From the NCBI GenBank assembly GCA_018066245.1, contig JAGHRT010000017.1:1-64000 (forward strand): a DNA stretch of 64,000 nucleotides, given 5' to 3'. Source of the stretch: Candidatus Equimonas faecalis (lineage in GTDB: Bacteria; Bacteroidota; Bacteroidia; Bacteroidales; Bacteroidaceae). Every line of letters begins with the position of its first letter. The stretch's first letter is position 1. Made by a program: the position numbers and the translations under genes. Below the pieces are notes generated by a model. The model ran no database searches. It was not told the DNA's origin and saw only the letters and a program-made list of their open reading frames with translations. Shown in pieces: positions 49,366 through 57,401 of the stretch.

Positions 49366-51600
49366 CTAACGCAACACTTTCTTGCTGCCGACGATGTGGA
49401 GCGAAGAGGGCGTGGCGAGGGGCCGGCCTTGAAGGTCGAATGTCTGGGGATTGCCCTTGTCCGGCGTAGCGGGGGCGGCGGCAATGCCTTCGGGATCGAC
49501 GCGCAGCAGGTAGGCCGTGCGGTCGTTTATAAGCCAGAGGGTGTGGTCGGCGTGGGAGGTTTTGTTGCAGAACACGGTGGCGAGGTTGGCAGCCTTGTCG
49601 CAGCCCAAGTAGCCCGCTTCGCAGCGCACGCGGCAGATGCGCGAGGTGGCGCGGAAGTCGGCATCGCCCGTCGTAACGGGCAGGGAGGTGGGCTCAATGT
49701 AGAGGGTGAGCGGCGTGTCGGAGGTGGCGGAGCCGTTGCCCGTCTTGAAGCCCGTGCTCTTGGCGCTCACGATGCCCGTACCCTCGGCCACGCTCATCTG
49801 CCAGCCGTCGGCGTGGGGCAGGATTTGCAGTTGGGTGGGGTCGCCCGTGGCGGAAAGGGCGGAGCTCACCTTGACTTGCATGGGGAAGGCCTTGCCGTCT
49901 TCCCAGAGGCTCATGGTGTAGTAGTGCTCAGGATTGAAGAGCTCCGTCTGGGTGTTCCAGTCGCCCTGCTCCGTGCTTAGGCGGGTGGGGAGTATCATCC
50001 AGCAGGCGTGGCCGAGAGAGTCGGCCGGTGTGGCCGTTCCCCAGCCTGCTATGCCCTGGGAGCCGGGTTCGTTGCAGTCCATCACGGTGCCGTCCTGCTT
50101 CAGCCAGAAGTACTGGGGAGCCTTGTCGGGGAACATCTGCCCCACGGTGTAGGCGGCTGTGGGCTGGGCGGTTGAGCCGGCGTTGCCCCCGTTGGTGAGT
50201 GCGCCGAAGTAGTCGCCCGTGCCTGTCTGTATGTAGTATGTGCCGGCCTTCTTGTCCTTGGCGATGAAGCGCACCAGCTGGGGGGCTCCCACTTCGGTGG
50301 GCTCGCCGCCAATGACGAAGCGCGAGTTCTGCACGGTCTTGCCCAAGCCTGAGGAGTGGGCGGCGGAGTAGCGACCGGCGTTGTAGAGGACGTACCAAGT
50401 GCCTTCCTCCAATTTCGTAACGGGGTGGAAGATGTCGGCTGCGGCATAGAGCCCGCGCAATTCTTCAAGCGGGGCGTCGTCGCTGAGGCGGACTTGGTCG
50501 TCGGGGTCTGGGGCGAAGAAGTTGGCGGTCTGTGCTTGCGAGAAGCCGTTCATATTGGCTATGGTGTAGTAGCCGTTGCCTCCGCCGCTCCATCCCATGT
50601 TCAGGTGGAGGCGGCCCTGGCTGTCGTAGCCGTCGGCCACAAAGGCATGGTTGCCTTGTCCGTTGTTGCCGCTGATGAGTATGGGGTGGCCTGCGTCCAA
50701 CTCGTCGTAGATGCGTTGCTCGTAGGCGCTGAGGTCGTAGCCGGAGAAGTCGGAGTGGATGCCCTCGAAGAAGGCGTTCACGCCCTCGGTGCAGGAGGAT
50801 GTGTAGGTGCCGGAGTTGCCGGGAGCGTAGTACATCTCGGAGGCCACGCCGCAGGCATACATCAGACGGGCCACGGCCATCTGGCTTTTGTAGGGCGAGG
50901 AGCTGCTGTAAGTGGCTCGGAGGTTGGCCCAATCCATGGGCAAGGCGCTCAGGTTGGCGGTAACGTAGGCCATGTGGTAGGTGCCGTCGAGATAGAAGTA
51001 GCGCTTCTGTCCACGGGCGCGGGTGGGGTAGCCCGTCTTCTGGTTCAGGGTGTAGAGAATCTGCGCCAGGGCCGTAGCCACGCAGCCGGAAGCCGAGCGC
51101 CTGTCCTCACCGTTCTGATAGAGGGTGGGGCACATCAGGTTGTAGGGCTCACCCTGGTCCCAGCGGCACTTCATGAGTTCCTTCACGCCTGAGGGATTGT
51201 AGGTGGCGGAGGCTCCGATGAACTGGGGGGCGGTGTGGGTGTCGGCACAGTGCTGGAGGTAGGCATCGAGGGCGGAGATGTAGCCTTGGAAATTGGCGTT
51301 GGCATTGGCTTCGGCGAAGGAGCCTTCGGCATAGCCTATGACGGCGGGCAGGCGGTCGTCGTGGCTGACGAGGGCAAAGCCGCTGGCGTTGCTTCCCACC
51401 ACGCTCATCTGCCTCATCCGGCTGAGGGTGGTCAGCGTCTGGGGCTGTGCGGTGTGCTTCTCTACGGATGGGATGCGGCGTGCCTGGCCGAGCACTTGCC
51501 GTGCTGCTCCAATCATTTCGTTTTCGCTGCGCTGGCCGGCTGCGGCAGGCAGGACGAGGGCGGCGGCCACCGCCCACAGGCTAAGTTTTCTGAGCGTCAT
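49366..51600 (-). CDS. Secreted C10 (streptopain-like) cysteine protease with T9SS-like tail
   Basis: A 744-residue protein with a signal peptide (about 1-22), a propeptide of the Spi/SpeB type (about 25-130) and a C10 peptidase domain (about 135-375) with the catalytic Cys173 in SASGCVATALAQ and His318 in NGQGNHAFVADGY, followed by LHLNMGWSGGGNGYY. A long beta-rich region with ricin-like segments follows (about 400-700). The end is QTFDLQGRPLATPS and IVGSKKVLR, the shared tail. C10 proteases are secreted and activated by loss of the propeptide. It has its own promoter at 51629-51659, divergent from the M60 protease gene. Confidence 0.9.
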   Translation of the reverse strand: MTLRKLSLWAVAAALVLPAAAGQRSENEMIGAARQVLGQARRIPSVEKHTAQPQTLTTLSRMRQMSVVGSNASGFALVSHDDRLPAVIGYAEGSFAEANANANFQGYISALDAYLQHCADTHTAPQFIGASATYNPSGVKELMKCRWDQGEPYNLMCPTLYQNGEDRRSASGCVATALAQILYTLNQKTGYPTRARGQKRYFYLDGTYHMAYVTANLSALPMDWANLRATYSSSSPYKSQMAVARLMYACGVASEMYYAPGNSGTYTSSCTEGVNAFFEGIHSDFSGYDLSAYEQRIYDELDAGHPILISGNNGQGNHAFVADGYDSQGRLHLNMGWSGGGNGYYTIANMNGFSQAQTANFFAPDPDDQVRLSDDAPLEELRGLYAAADIFHPVTKLEEGTWYVLYNAGRYSAAHSSGLGKTVQNSRFVIGGEPTEVGAPQLVRFIAKDKKAGTYYIQTGTGDYFGALTNGGNAGSTAQPTAAYTVGQMFPDKAPQYFWLKQDGTVMDCNEPGSQGIAGWGTATPADSLGHACWMILPTRLSTEQGDWNTQTELFNPEHYYTMSLWEDGKAFPMQVKVSSALSATGDPTQLQILPHADGWQMSVAEGTGIVSAKSTGFKTGNGSATSDTPLTLYIEPTSLPVTTGDADFRATSRICRVRCEAGYLGCDKAANLATVFCNKTSHADHTLWLINDRTAYLLRVDPEGIAAAPATPDKGNPQTFDLQGRPLATPSSLHIVGSKKVLR

Positions 51601-51628
51601 GTTTTCGTGCGATATACAGTTGCGTCTG

Positions 51629-51659
51629 CGAAATTACGGAAAAACGGGCATTTGAGCAA
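51629..51659 (-). promoter_or_regulatory. Promoter of the C10 protease gene
   Basis: On the minus strand TTG (51657-51659), 20 bp, TAATTTCG (51629-51636; one mismatch). The ATG at 51600 is 29 bp downstream of the -7 box. Confidence 0.5.
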
Positions 51660-51778
51660 GAGAAATGCCGTTTTTCTGCGATTCCGGGGTGTGGCAGTGG
51701 CGGACGGGTGTCTTTTCCAAGCCCTGCGCTCCGTGCAATCCTCCGTCCGGGAGAAAGAGGCCGAGGGGACGTTTTTCC

Positions 51779-51888
51779 TAGTGTATGGACTAGTTTTTTC
51801 TAGTGTATAGAATAGTTTTTTCTAGTGTATAGAATAGTTTTTTCTGGTGTATAGAGTAGTTTTTCCTGGTGTATGGAGTAGTTCGCCG
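51779..51888. repeat. Array 10: five 22-bp units between the divergent C10 and M60 protease genes
   Basis: Units at 51779, 51801, 51823, 51845 and 51867 with core T(A/G)GTGTATAGAATAG or TGTATGGACTAG and TTTTTTC tails. Units 2 and 3 are identical. The array lies between, and does not overlap, the two divergent promoters. Confidence 0.92.
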
Positions 51889-51922
51889 CCTGCCGCCGAC
51901 AGCATATTTTAGAGGCTAAGTC

Positions 51923-51953
51923 TTGCCCATTTGCAGGGAATTTGCTAATTTTG
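51923..51953 (+). promoter_or_regulatory. Promoter of the M60 protease gene
   Basis: TTG (51923-51925), 20 bp, TAATTTTG (51946-51953). The ATG at 51980 follows after a short leader of about 20 nt. Confidence 0.6.
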
Positions 51954-51979
51954 TGCCGTCAAATCATAAATTCTCAACC

Positions 51980-54900
51980 ATGAAGCGCATTTCATCCTTC
52001 TTCTTGATGCTGCTGGCTGTCAGCTTGATGCTGCCTGCCGGCGCACAGACAACCGACGTTATCGGCACCCTGCTGAAAAACGGCGGGGCATTCACCTTCG
52101 GCAGCCGCCGAGGCACGGGCTACGTGCTGGCAGAGACAGGCACCCACACCGTGAAGGGCCAGACGGGCAAGGCCGATGCGGCCAGCGGGCAGTGGGTGGT
52201 GGAGCCTTATAGCAACGGCTATACCCTGCGCAACATAGGCTCAGGGCGCTATCTACAGGCCACCGATGGCGTGAACAAGACCTACACCACAGGGGCGGGC
52301 AAGGCCACATTCTTTATCAAGGCATCGCCCAAAAGCAGCACGGCCCATCCCCGCGTCATCATAAGCACTACGGGCGACTACAGCGACTACACCTGCCTGC
52401 ACGACGACGCTTCGCACAACGTGGTGAACTGGAACGCCAACAACTCCTCCGATGCCAATCCCTGCTCCGACTGGGAGGTGAAGGCCGTGGAGGGGCTCGA
52501 CTTAGAGGCCGTTCGCACACATTTTGAGGAGGTGGGCCACCTGTGCGCACCTGCCGACGGCCAATATGTCAGAATACGCAACGGCGTGACGGGTATGTAC
52601 ATCGCGGAACGCCCCGACGACAACGGCCTCACCTGCGCCTACGACGATTCCACCAATCTGGCGCAATGCTGGAAAGTGACGGCGGCCTCGGGCGGCAAGT
52701 TCACCCTACAGAATGCCCGCACGCTGCGCTACATGGCCGTGTCGGGGCAGAACGGCTATCTGTTCACGACCCTGACGCAGAAGCCCCTCATTACCATTGC
52801 CGAAGTCAGCAGCACGTGGGAACGCTACTATAACATCACGTGTGGCGGCGTGTGCTTCTACAATTCGGGCGGCAACAACATTATTAACGGCAATACCACC
52901 GATGCCCGTTGCAAGTGGCTCTTTGTGAAGAGCAGCCTGACTGAGGAGCAGATACGGGAGGAGCAGGGCGACTATGCCCTGTATGCCGACCTCAGCGCCA
53001 ACCAGACGAAATACAGCCTCGCCTTCATGAAGTTCTTCACGGACGGCTCATGCTCCGAATTGCAGGATGACTACAAGCAGATGAGCGATGCCGAACTGAC
53101 CGCCGCCGTGGCTGCCGCCGGCCTCCCCGAATACTTGCAGAAAGTGGCCCTCAGGGTGAAGAATGCCGATTGGGCACCCTACGAGCAGAGCTTCCGCGTG
53201 GCCAGCTACGGCCCCTATTCCAAGGGGGACAGCTGGGCGGCGGTGAACAACCCCAAGACCACCGGCACATCCTACACCTACGGCCGCCTGTCGAACCCCA
53301 CGGGCATCGTGGCGCACGCCGGCGACATGCTGGTGGTGTTCTGCGACCGCGCAGCCCCCTCGGGAGCCACCTTGCAACTGGAAGCCGTGCAGGGCACCGC
53401 CTACTCGGGCACGACCTACACGCTGAAGAAGGGCATGAACGTGTTTACCTTTGCCAACGACGTGCTGACCTACGTCTATTATCAGCTCAACTCCATCACA
53501 CGCAACCTGAGCGACTTCCCACGCGTGAACGTCCACATTGAAGGCGGCGCGGTGAACGGCTGCTTCGACCTGACGCGCGGCCACACCAACGCCGATTGGC
53601 AATACATGGTGGCCAACATGCTGAAAGAAAGCCCCGTGCTTAATCTCAAGACCCCCAACCTCGTGTTTGCCTTCAATGCCGCCGCCGTGAAGAAGGCCTG
53701 CCCCAGCGACATGGAGGGCGTGCTGGCCGTGTGGGACGGCACCATCGGGCTTGACCGCGAGTTGCTGGGCTTCAACAACCAGTACATCCCCAACATCGAG
53801 GAACGCTTCAACAACATCTACAACTGCTTTAGCGGCGACGACGCCTACACCGGCTACATGCACGCCACCAACTATGGCGGCTACTTCAACGACACCACGC
53901 TGCCCACCATAATGAACCTCGAACAGCTGCAGCAGGGAGGCGTCTGGGGGCCGTCGCACGAAATAGGCCACCTGCACCAGGCCCTCTTCAATCTGGTGGG
54001 AAGCACCGAAGCCTCCAACAACATGTTTGCCAATGCCTACGTCTATCATCAGGGACGCACCACGGAACGCGCAGCCGCACCCCAGACGCTGTTCGATGCC
54101 TTCGCCAAGGGCACCTCGTGGTACGACCAGGACATCTGGACCATGACCAAGCTCTACTATCAGCTCTATCTCCACTACGTCGTGCAGGAAAACTGCCCCA
54201 CATTCTTCCCCCAGCTGTTCGCAAAGTTCCGTGAAGACGGCCTCGACCGCCACAGCGCCACCCCCTCCGTCATTCGCGGCACGGGCGACTGCCTCAAGTT
54301 TGCACGCTACTGCTGCGAAGTGGCACAGGAAGACCTCACCGAACTCTTCCAAGCCTATGGCTTCTTCGTGCCCTGCACCGACCGCGCCGTCAGCGACTAC
54401 GGCCAGTACACCGTCAATACTACGCAGGCCGACATCGACGAGACCCTTGCCGCTCTCCGCCAGTATCCGCGCAAGATGGGCAACCTCCTTTTCCTCGACG
54501 ACCGCATCAAGCCCGTGCCCGCCACCTACGAGGGACACAAGGCCGGCGAAACCAAGAAGCGCCGCAGCGACGATCAGGTGGGCGAGGGCGTGAGCGCAGG
54601 CGACTACGGCCAGTACACCGACTATATCAGCGGCTACACGCGCGACACCTACCGCCCCAAGGCCGACGGCTACTACTACAACGTAACCTCAGGCGGCAAA
54701 ATCACCATACGCGGCACAGGAGCCGAAGGGCTCGTAGGCATCAAGGTCTATGACGAAGCCGGCAAGCTCAGCTATCTGGCCAACAAAACCAGCTTCACCC
54801 TGCCCGCCGCACTCCGCAAGCAGGCCTACAGCGTGTTCGCCGCTATGGGCGACGGCACCGACATACAGCTGGGACTCAACGAGCCTCTGCCCGCCGCCAT

Positions 54901-55033
54901 CAATGCCCCCGAGACCGCGACGCAGCCCTCGGAGGGAGGCATCCTCCTCGACCTACAGGGCCGCCGCCTTGCCCCAAACCGTCAGCAAGCCCACGGCCTG
55001 TTCCTGCAAAACGGGCGTAAAGTCCTGCGCTAA
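51980..55033 (+). CDS. Secreted M60 (mucin-peptidase type) metalloprotease with T9SS-like tail
   Basis: A 1017-residue protein with a signal peptide (about 1-22, ending AGAQ). Two ricin-like repeats lie at about 30-170 and 190-320 (YTLRNIGSGRYLQATDG; QYVRIRNGVTGMYIAE). The M60 domain covers about 450-790, with the gluzincin motif GPSHEIGHLHQ (His660, Glu661, His664) and a downstream Glu in GSTEASNN. It ends in LLDLQGRRLAPNRQQAHG and FLQNGRKVLR. M60 proteases cut O-glycosylated proteins such as mucins; together with the GH29 enzyme this suggests use of host glycoproteins, which is inference. ATG 51980 is chosen over an upstream in-frame start because it opens the signal peptide. Confidence 0.9.
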   Translation: MKRISSFFLMLLAVSLMLPAGAQTTDVIGTLLKNGGAFTFGSRRGTGYVLAETGTHTVKGQTGKADAASGQWVVEPYSNGYTLRNIGSGRYLQATDGVNKTYTTGAGKATFFIKASPKSSTAHPRVIISTTGDYSDYTCLHDDASHNVVNWNANNSSDANPCSDWEVKAVEGLDLEAVRTHFEEVGHLCAPADGQYVRIRNGVTGMYIAERPDDNGLTCAYDDSTNLAQCWKVTAASGGKFTLQNARTLRYMAVSGQNGYLFTTLTQKPLITIAEVSSTWERYYNITCGGVCFYNSGGNNIINGNTTDARCKWLFVKSSLTEEQIREEQGDYALYADLSANQTKYSLAFMKFFTDGSCSELQDDYKQMSDAELTAAVAAAGLPEYLQKVALRVKNADWAPYEQSFRVASYGPYSKGDSWAAVNNPKTTGTSYTYGRLSNPTGIVAHAGDMLVVFCDRAAPSGATLQLEAVQGTAYSGTTYTLKKGMNVFTFANDVLTYVYYQLNSITRNLSDFPRVNVHIEGGAVNGCFDLTRGHTNADWQYMVANMLKESPVLNLKTPNLVFAFNAAAVKKACPSDMEGVLAVWDGTIGLDRELLGFNNQYIPNIEERFNNIYNCFSGDDAYTGYMHATNYGGYFNDTTLPTIMNLEQLQQGGVWGPSHEIGHLHQALFNLVGSTEASNNMFANAYVYHQGRTTERAAAPQTLFDAFAKGTSWYDQDIWTMTKLYYQLYLHYVVQENCPTFFPQLFAKFREDGLDRHSATPSVIRGTGDCLKFARYCCEVAQEDLTELFQAYGFFVPCTDRAVSDYGQYTVNTTQADIDETLAALRQYPRKMGNLLFLDDRIKPVPATYEGHKAGETKKRRSDDQVGEGVSAGDYGQYTDYISGYTRDTYRPKADGYYYNVTSGGKITIRGTGAEGLVGIKVYDEAGKLSYLANKTSFTLPAALRKQAYSVFAAMGDGTDIQLGLNEPLPAAINAPETATQPSEGGILLDLQGRRLAPNRQQAHGLFLQNGRKVLR

Positions 55034-55072
55034 GCACGATTAGGCGCAATAAGCCGCCCCCATACAAAACGA

Positions 55073-55113
55073 AGTGCCTGCGACACTGCCAATCGTGCAG
55101 CCCCGCAGGCACT
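55073..55113 (+). terminator. Hairpin after the M60 protease gene
   Basis: AGTGCCTGCG (55073-55082) pairs with CGCAGGCACT (55104-55113). There is no clear T-run, so termination strength is uncertain; it lies between convergent genes. Confidence 0.5.
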
Positions 55114-55134
55114 CTCGTTATTAACGTTTACATT

Positions 55135-56757
55135 TTACTTCGCCACTCTGAGCACAGGGCGCACGGTTCTCCCATAGTAACGGTCAGAGTACTCAGGGGC
55201 TAAGACCACTGAGGGAAGCGAGTAGCCTGCCTTGCGCCAGAGTTCAAAACGAAAGAAGTACGCGTTCGGCGAATATTCCGTGCGGAGCGAAGACGACCAG
55301 TAGTAGCCGTTGTCGCGGGTTTCGTCGGTCGAGTGGAGTATACCTGTGAAAGCAGATTTGTAGATGCAGCCCGCAGCGGGTAAGAAAATGGATTTCGACG
55401 CATCGGATTTGTTGGTGAACACGTATCCTTTGACGCCAGTATTGTTGTAATTGTCACTCCAAACAGAAGTCGTGTTATTTATCAACGCTTGGAATTCGGC
55501 CTTCGTAGGCATCACCCAATCACCGCCCCAGTTCTGACGGACAGCATCATCATCGAGTTCGAGTTGGGTCTTGTTATCAACAACCGTGCCATAAGTCGCG
55601 TTATTGTTGTACTTGGTGAGGGTCTTGTCTGTTCCTTCACACCACTTGTAGATCACCCAATTATAACCATAGCGTTTATAATCCTTGGGAGTTGTCTTCC
55701 ACGTGCAATTAAATACAGTACCCATGCTGCCACCGATTGACCAGCCAGCTTCAGTGTCATAATAAGGCTCCGTCTCACCCCAAGCAAAGTAGTCGCCAAA
55801 CTTCTCGGGTGCGCTTGCGCCGACATTCATCGTAGCCCAAAGCAACTTGTATGTCTTGCCACCTTCTTCAATCTCAATGCCAAGATCGACATACTCATGG
55901 CCGTTAGCATCCACAGTCGGAAACTCAGACATCTTGCCCACATTGAGGATTTGAGAACGCTCTACCTCGACAGGCGTATCGATGTTGAGCGCGTAATCGG
56001 CCGTAGCACTGCTGCTCGTCTTGTAAGCCTCCAGCGTGAAGCCGTCCTCAAACGCCTGCGGCAGCACGGAGATGTAGTAAGTGCCGGCAGCGAAAGAGGT
56101 GGCTGCGCTGATTGGCTTGAGCTCTATGGACTCGGCACCGCCTGTAACCGTAGGCGCAGCGGCCACAGTGATGCTCACATTGCCTGCCACCTTCTCGCCA
56201 TTATTGCCTTTGAAGACAATCTTTGCCAAAGGCTCCGTGGTGGTAACCTTCACCAAGCCGCACACATTCTTGAAGCCGAAGGTCATCTCCGTGTTCGTCG
56301 TAGAAGCTACGCTAAGTACAGCCTGCGGGTCGAACGTCGTGCCAGACTGCGCATACTGCGTCGCAGGAAGTTCTGCAGAGATTACGCCACCGCTAATCGA
56401 TGCGCCCTCTTGGTAGGGATAGAGCGCCGTGTAGGTCTCACTCTCGGGGGCTGCTCCGTAGAAGGTAACGCTTGCACCAGACTCTTTGGTAGCAAAGCGT
56501 TTGTTCTGCGACGTCGTGCCGTCGAACACGCTGATAGCATCACCGGAGCAGAACGTCACGCTGTTGCCTTCATTGGGGTGCAACTGCGTCTTCATACGCC
56601 CGGACACGTAGGAAGGGCGGCGGCCTGCGTCGGCAACGGCAGAAAAGGAGAGTTGTTTCAATGTGCCACTGCCTGTGGCATCCTCATCGCTCGTACAGCC
56701 CACGAAGGCCGCGGAAGCCAGCAAGGCAACGAGCAAAGCATACATTTTAGTTTGCAT
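55135..56757 (-). CDS. Fimbrillin-like lipoprotein with FISUMP-type C-terminal domain
   Basis: A 540-residue lipoprotein; the signal ends in AAFVGC (Cys20). Residues about 30-285 resemble fimbrillin-type surface proteins of Bacteroidales (VTFCSGDAISVFDG, YTALYPYQEGASISGG, AAGTYYISVLPQ). Residues about 300-540 match the FISUMP-type domain (EYVDLGIEIEEGGKTYKLLW, ATMNVGASAPEKFGDYFAWG, NWGGDWVMPTKAEFQALIN, YYWSSS, RTVRPVLRV). It is probably displayed at the cell surface; the ligand is unknown. ATG 56757 (MQTKMYALL) begins the signal peptide; the frame stays open across the small gene upstream. 61 bp separate it from that gene, probably one transcript. Confidence 0.85.
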   Translation of the reverse strand: MQTKMYALLVALLASAAFVGCTSDEDATGSGTLKQLSFSAVADAGRRPSYVSGRMKTQLHPNEGNSVTFCSGDAISVFDGTTSQNKRFATKESGASVTFYGAAPESETYTALYPYQEGASISGGVISAELPATQYAQSGTTFDPQAVLSVASTTNTEMTFGFKNVCGLVKVTTTEPLAKIVFKGNNGEKVAGNVSITVAAAPTVTGGAESIELKPISAATSFAAGTYYISVLPQAFEDGFTLEAYKTSSSATADYALNIDTPVEVERSQILNVGKMSEFPTVDANGHEYVDLGIEIEEGGKTYKLLWATMNVGASAPEKFGDYFAWGETEPYYDTEAGWSIGGSMGTVFNCTWKTTPKDYKRYGYNWVIYKWCEGTDKTLTKYNNNATYGTVVDNKTQLELDDDAVRQNWGGDWVMPTKAEFQALINNTTSVWSDNYNNTGVKGYVFTNKSDASKSIFLPAAGCIYKSAFTGILHSTDETRDNGYYWSSSLRTEYSPNAYFFRFELWRKAGYSLPSVVLAPEYSDRYYGRTVRPVLRVAK

Positions 56758-56818
56758 GATGGATATTTGTTTTAGGTAGGTTATGATAAACAAAAAGGGC
56801 AAGGGAAAACGGCGCGGA

Positions 56819-57034
56819 CTATTCGCCGATATTCTTCTCTGTGAAGCCTTCGCTCGACGCACCGCCACCGCCCCAGATACTCTCGCTGAAGACTTTGTTA
56901 GCACTTTGGCTGCTGCCATACTGATTTTCGATGCCGAAACTCTCACTGGTGGCAGTAAACTCACTGGCCGCCAACATAGCCTCGGACGACAATAGCACAA
57001 AACGTGCGAGAGGCTTTCGATAAGGTTTATTCAT
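56819..57034 (-). CDS. Small conserved-looking protein before the fimbrillin-like gene
   Basis: A 71-residue protein, MNKPYRKPLARFVLLSSEAM at the start followed by LAASEF and a Ser/Gly-rich tail. Similar short proteins starting MKKxYxKPxxRVVxL...ML are common in Bacteroidales, often before surface protein genes; their function is unknown to me. It is not a signal peptide and has no membrane helix. Its own -7 box is at 57099-57106. It may be a small regulatory or secreted peptide, or leader of the fimbrillin-like gene. Confidence 0.65.
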   Translation of the reverse strand: MNKPYRKPLARFVLLSSEAMLAASEFTATSESFGIENQYGSSQSANKVFSESIWGGGGASSEGFTEKNIGE

Positions 57035-57098
57035 TGTGATAGGAGATGTATAATTTAGTTTTTAAGCGTATGGGGGCATAACCTCCACAATTTGCCGC

Positions 57099-57106
57099 CA
57101 AATTTA
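57099..57106 (-). promoter_or_regulatory. Probable -7 box (TAAATTTG) of the small protein/fimbrillin operon
   Basis: On the minus strand TAAATTTG lies 65 bp upstream of the ATG at 57034. No TTG at standard distance. The rest of the 57035-57345 gap is AT-rich with no gene. Confidence 0.4.
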
Positions 57107-57345
57107 CTAAAAAACTCCATTCTCCCTCCCCCCAATATATTAATAATGATTATGGCGTAAAAAATAATGCAATGCGGGCAGAAGATTGCGAGGTAGAGGT
57201 GGCAGAATAGAAGCAGACGGAGCAGTCTATGGATTTTAGAACGCATTAAAATCGCATACAACGCTTGATGAGCTGAATAATTGGTGATTTAAGAATCAGC
57301 GCTTTGAATTTGTTCTTGCTGTAAAGCCTGATGGGGTGAGTACTG

Positions 57346-57387
57346 AAATGAGGGGGCCTCAGCGCGATTGCCGAGGCTCCCTCATTT
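57346..57387 (-). terminator. Terminator of the M13 peptidase gene
   Basis: AAATGAGGGGGCCTC (57346-57360) pairs with GAGGCTCCCTCATTT (57373-57387), with one mismatch. It lies 14 bp after the M13 stop; the TTT of the stem end acts as a short U-tract. Confidence 0.65.
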
Positions 57388-57401
57388 ATTCCCGTGTGCG
57401 T

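Noticed and set aside
23951-51888. Considered whether the 21/22-bp arrays are CRISPR arrays
   Set aside because: Units are contiguous with no unique spacers, unit length is too short, and no cas genes are present.
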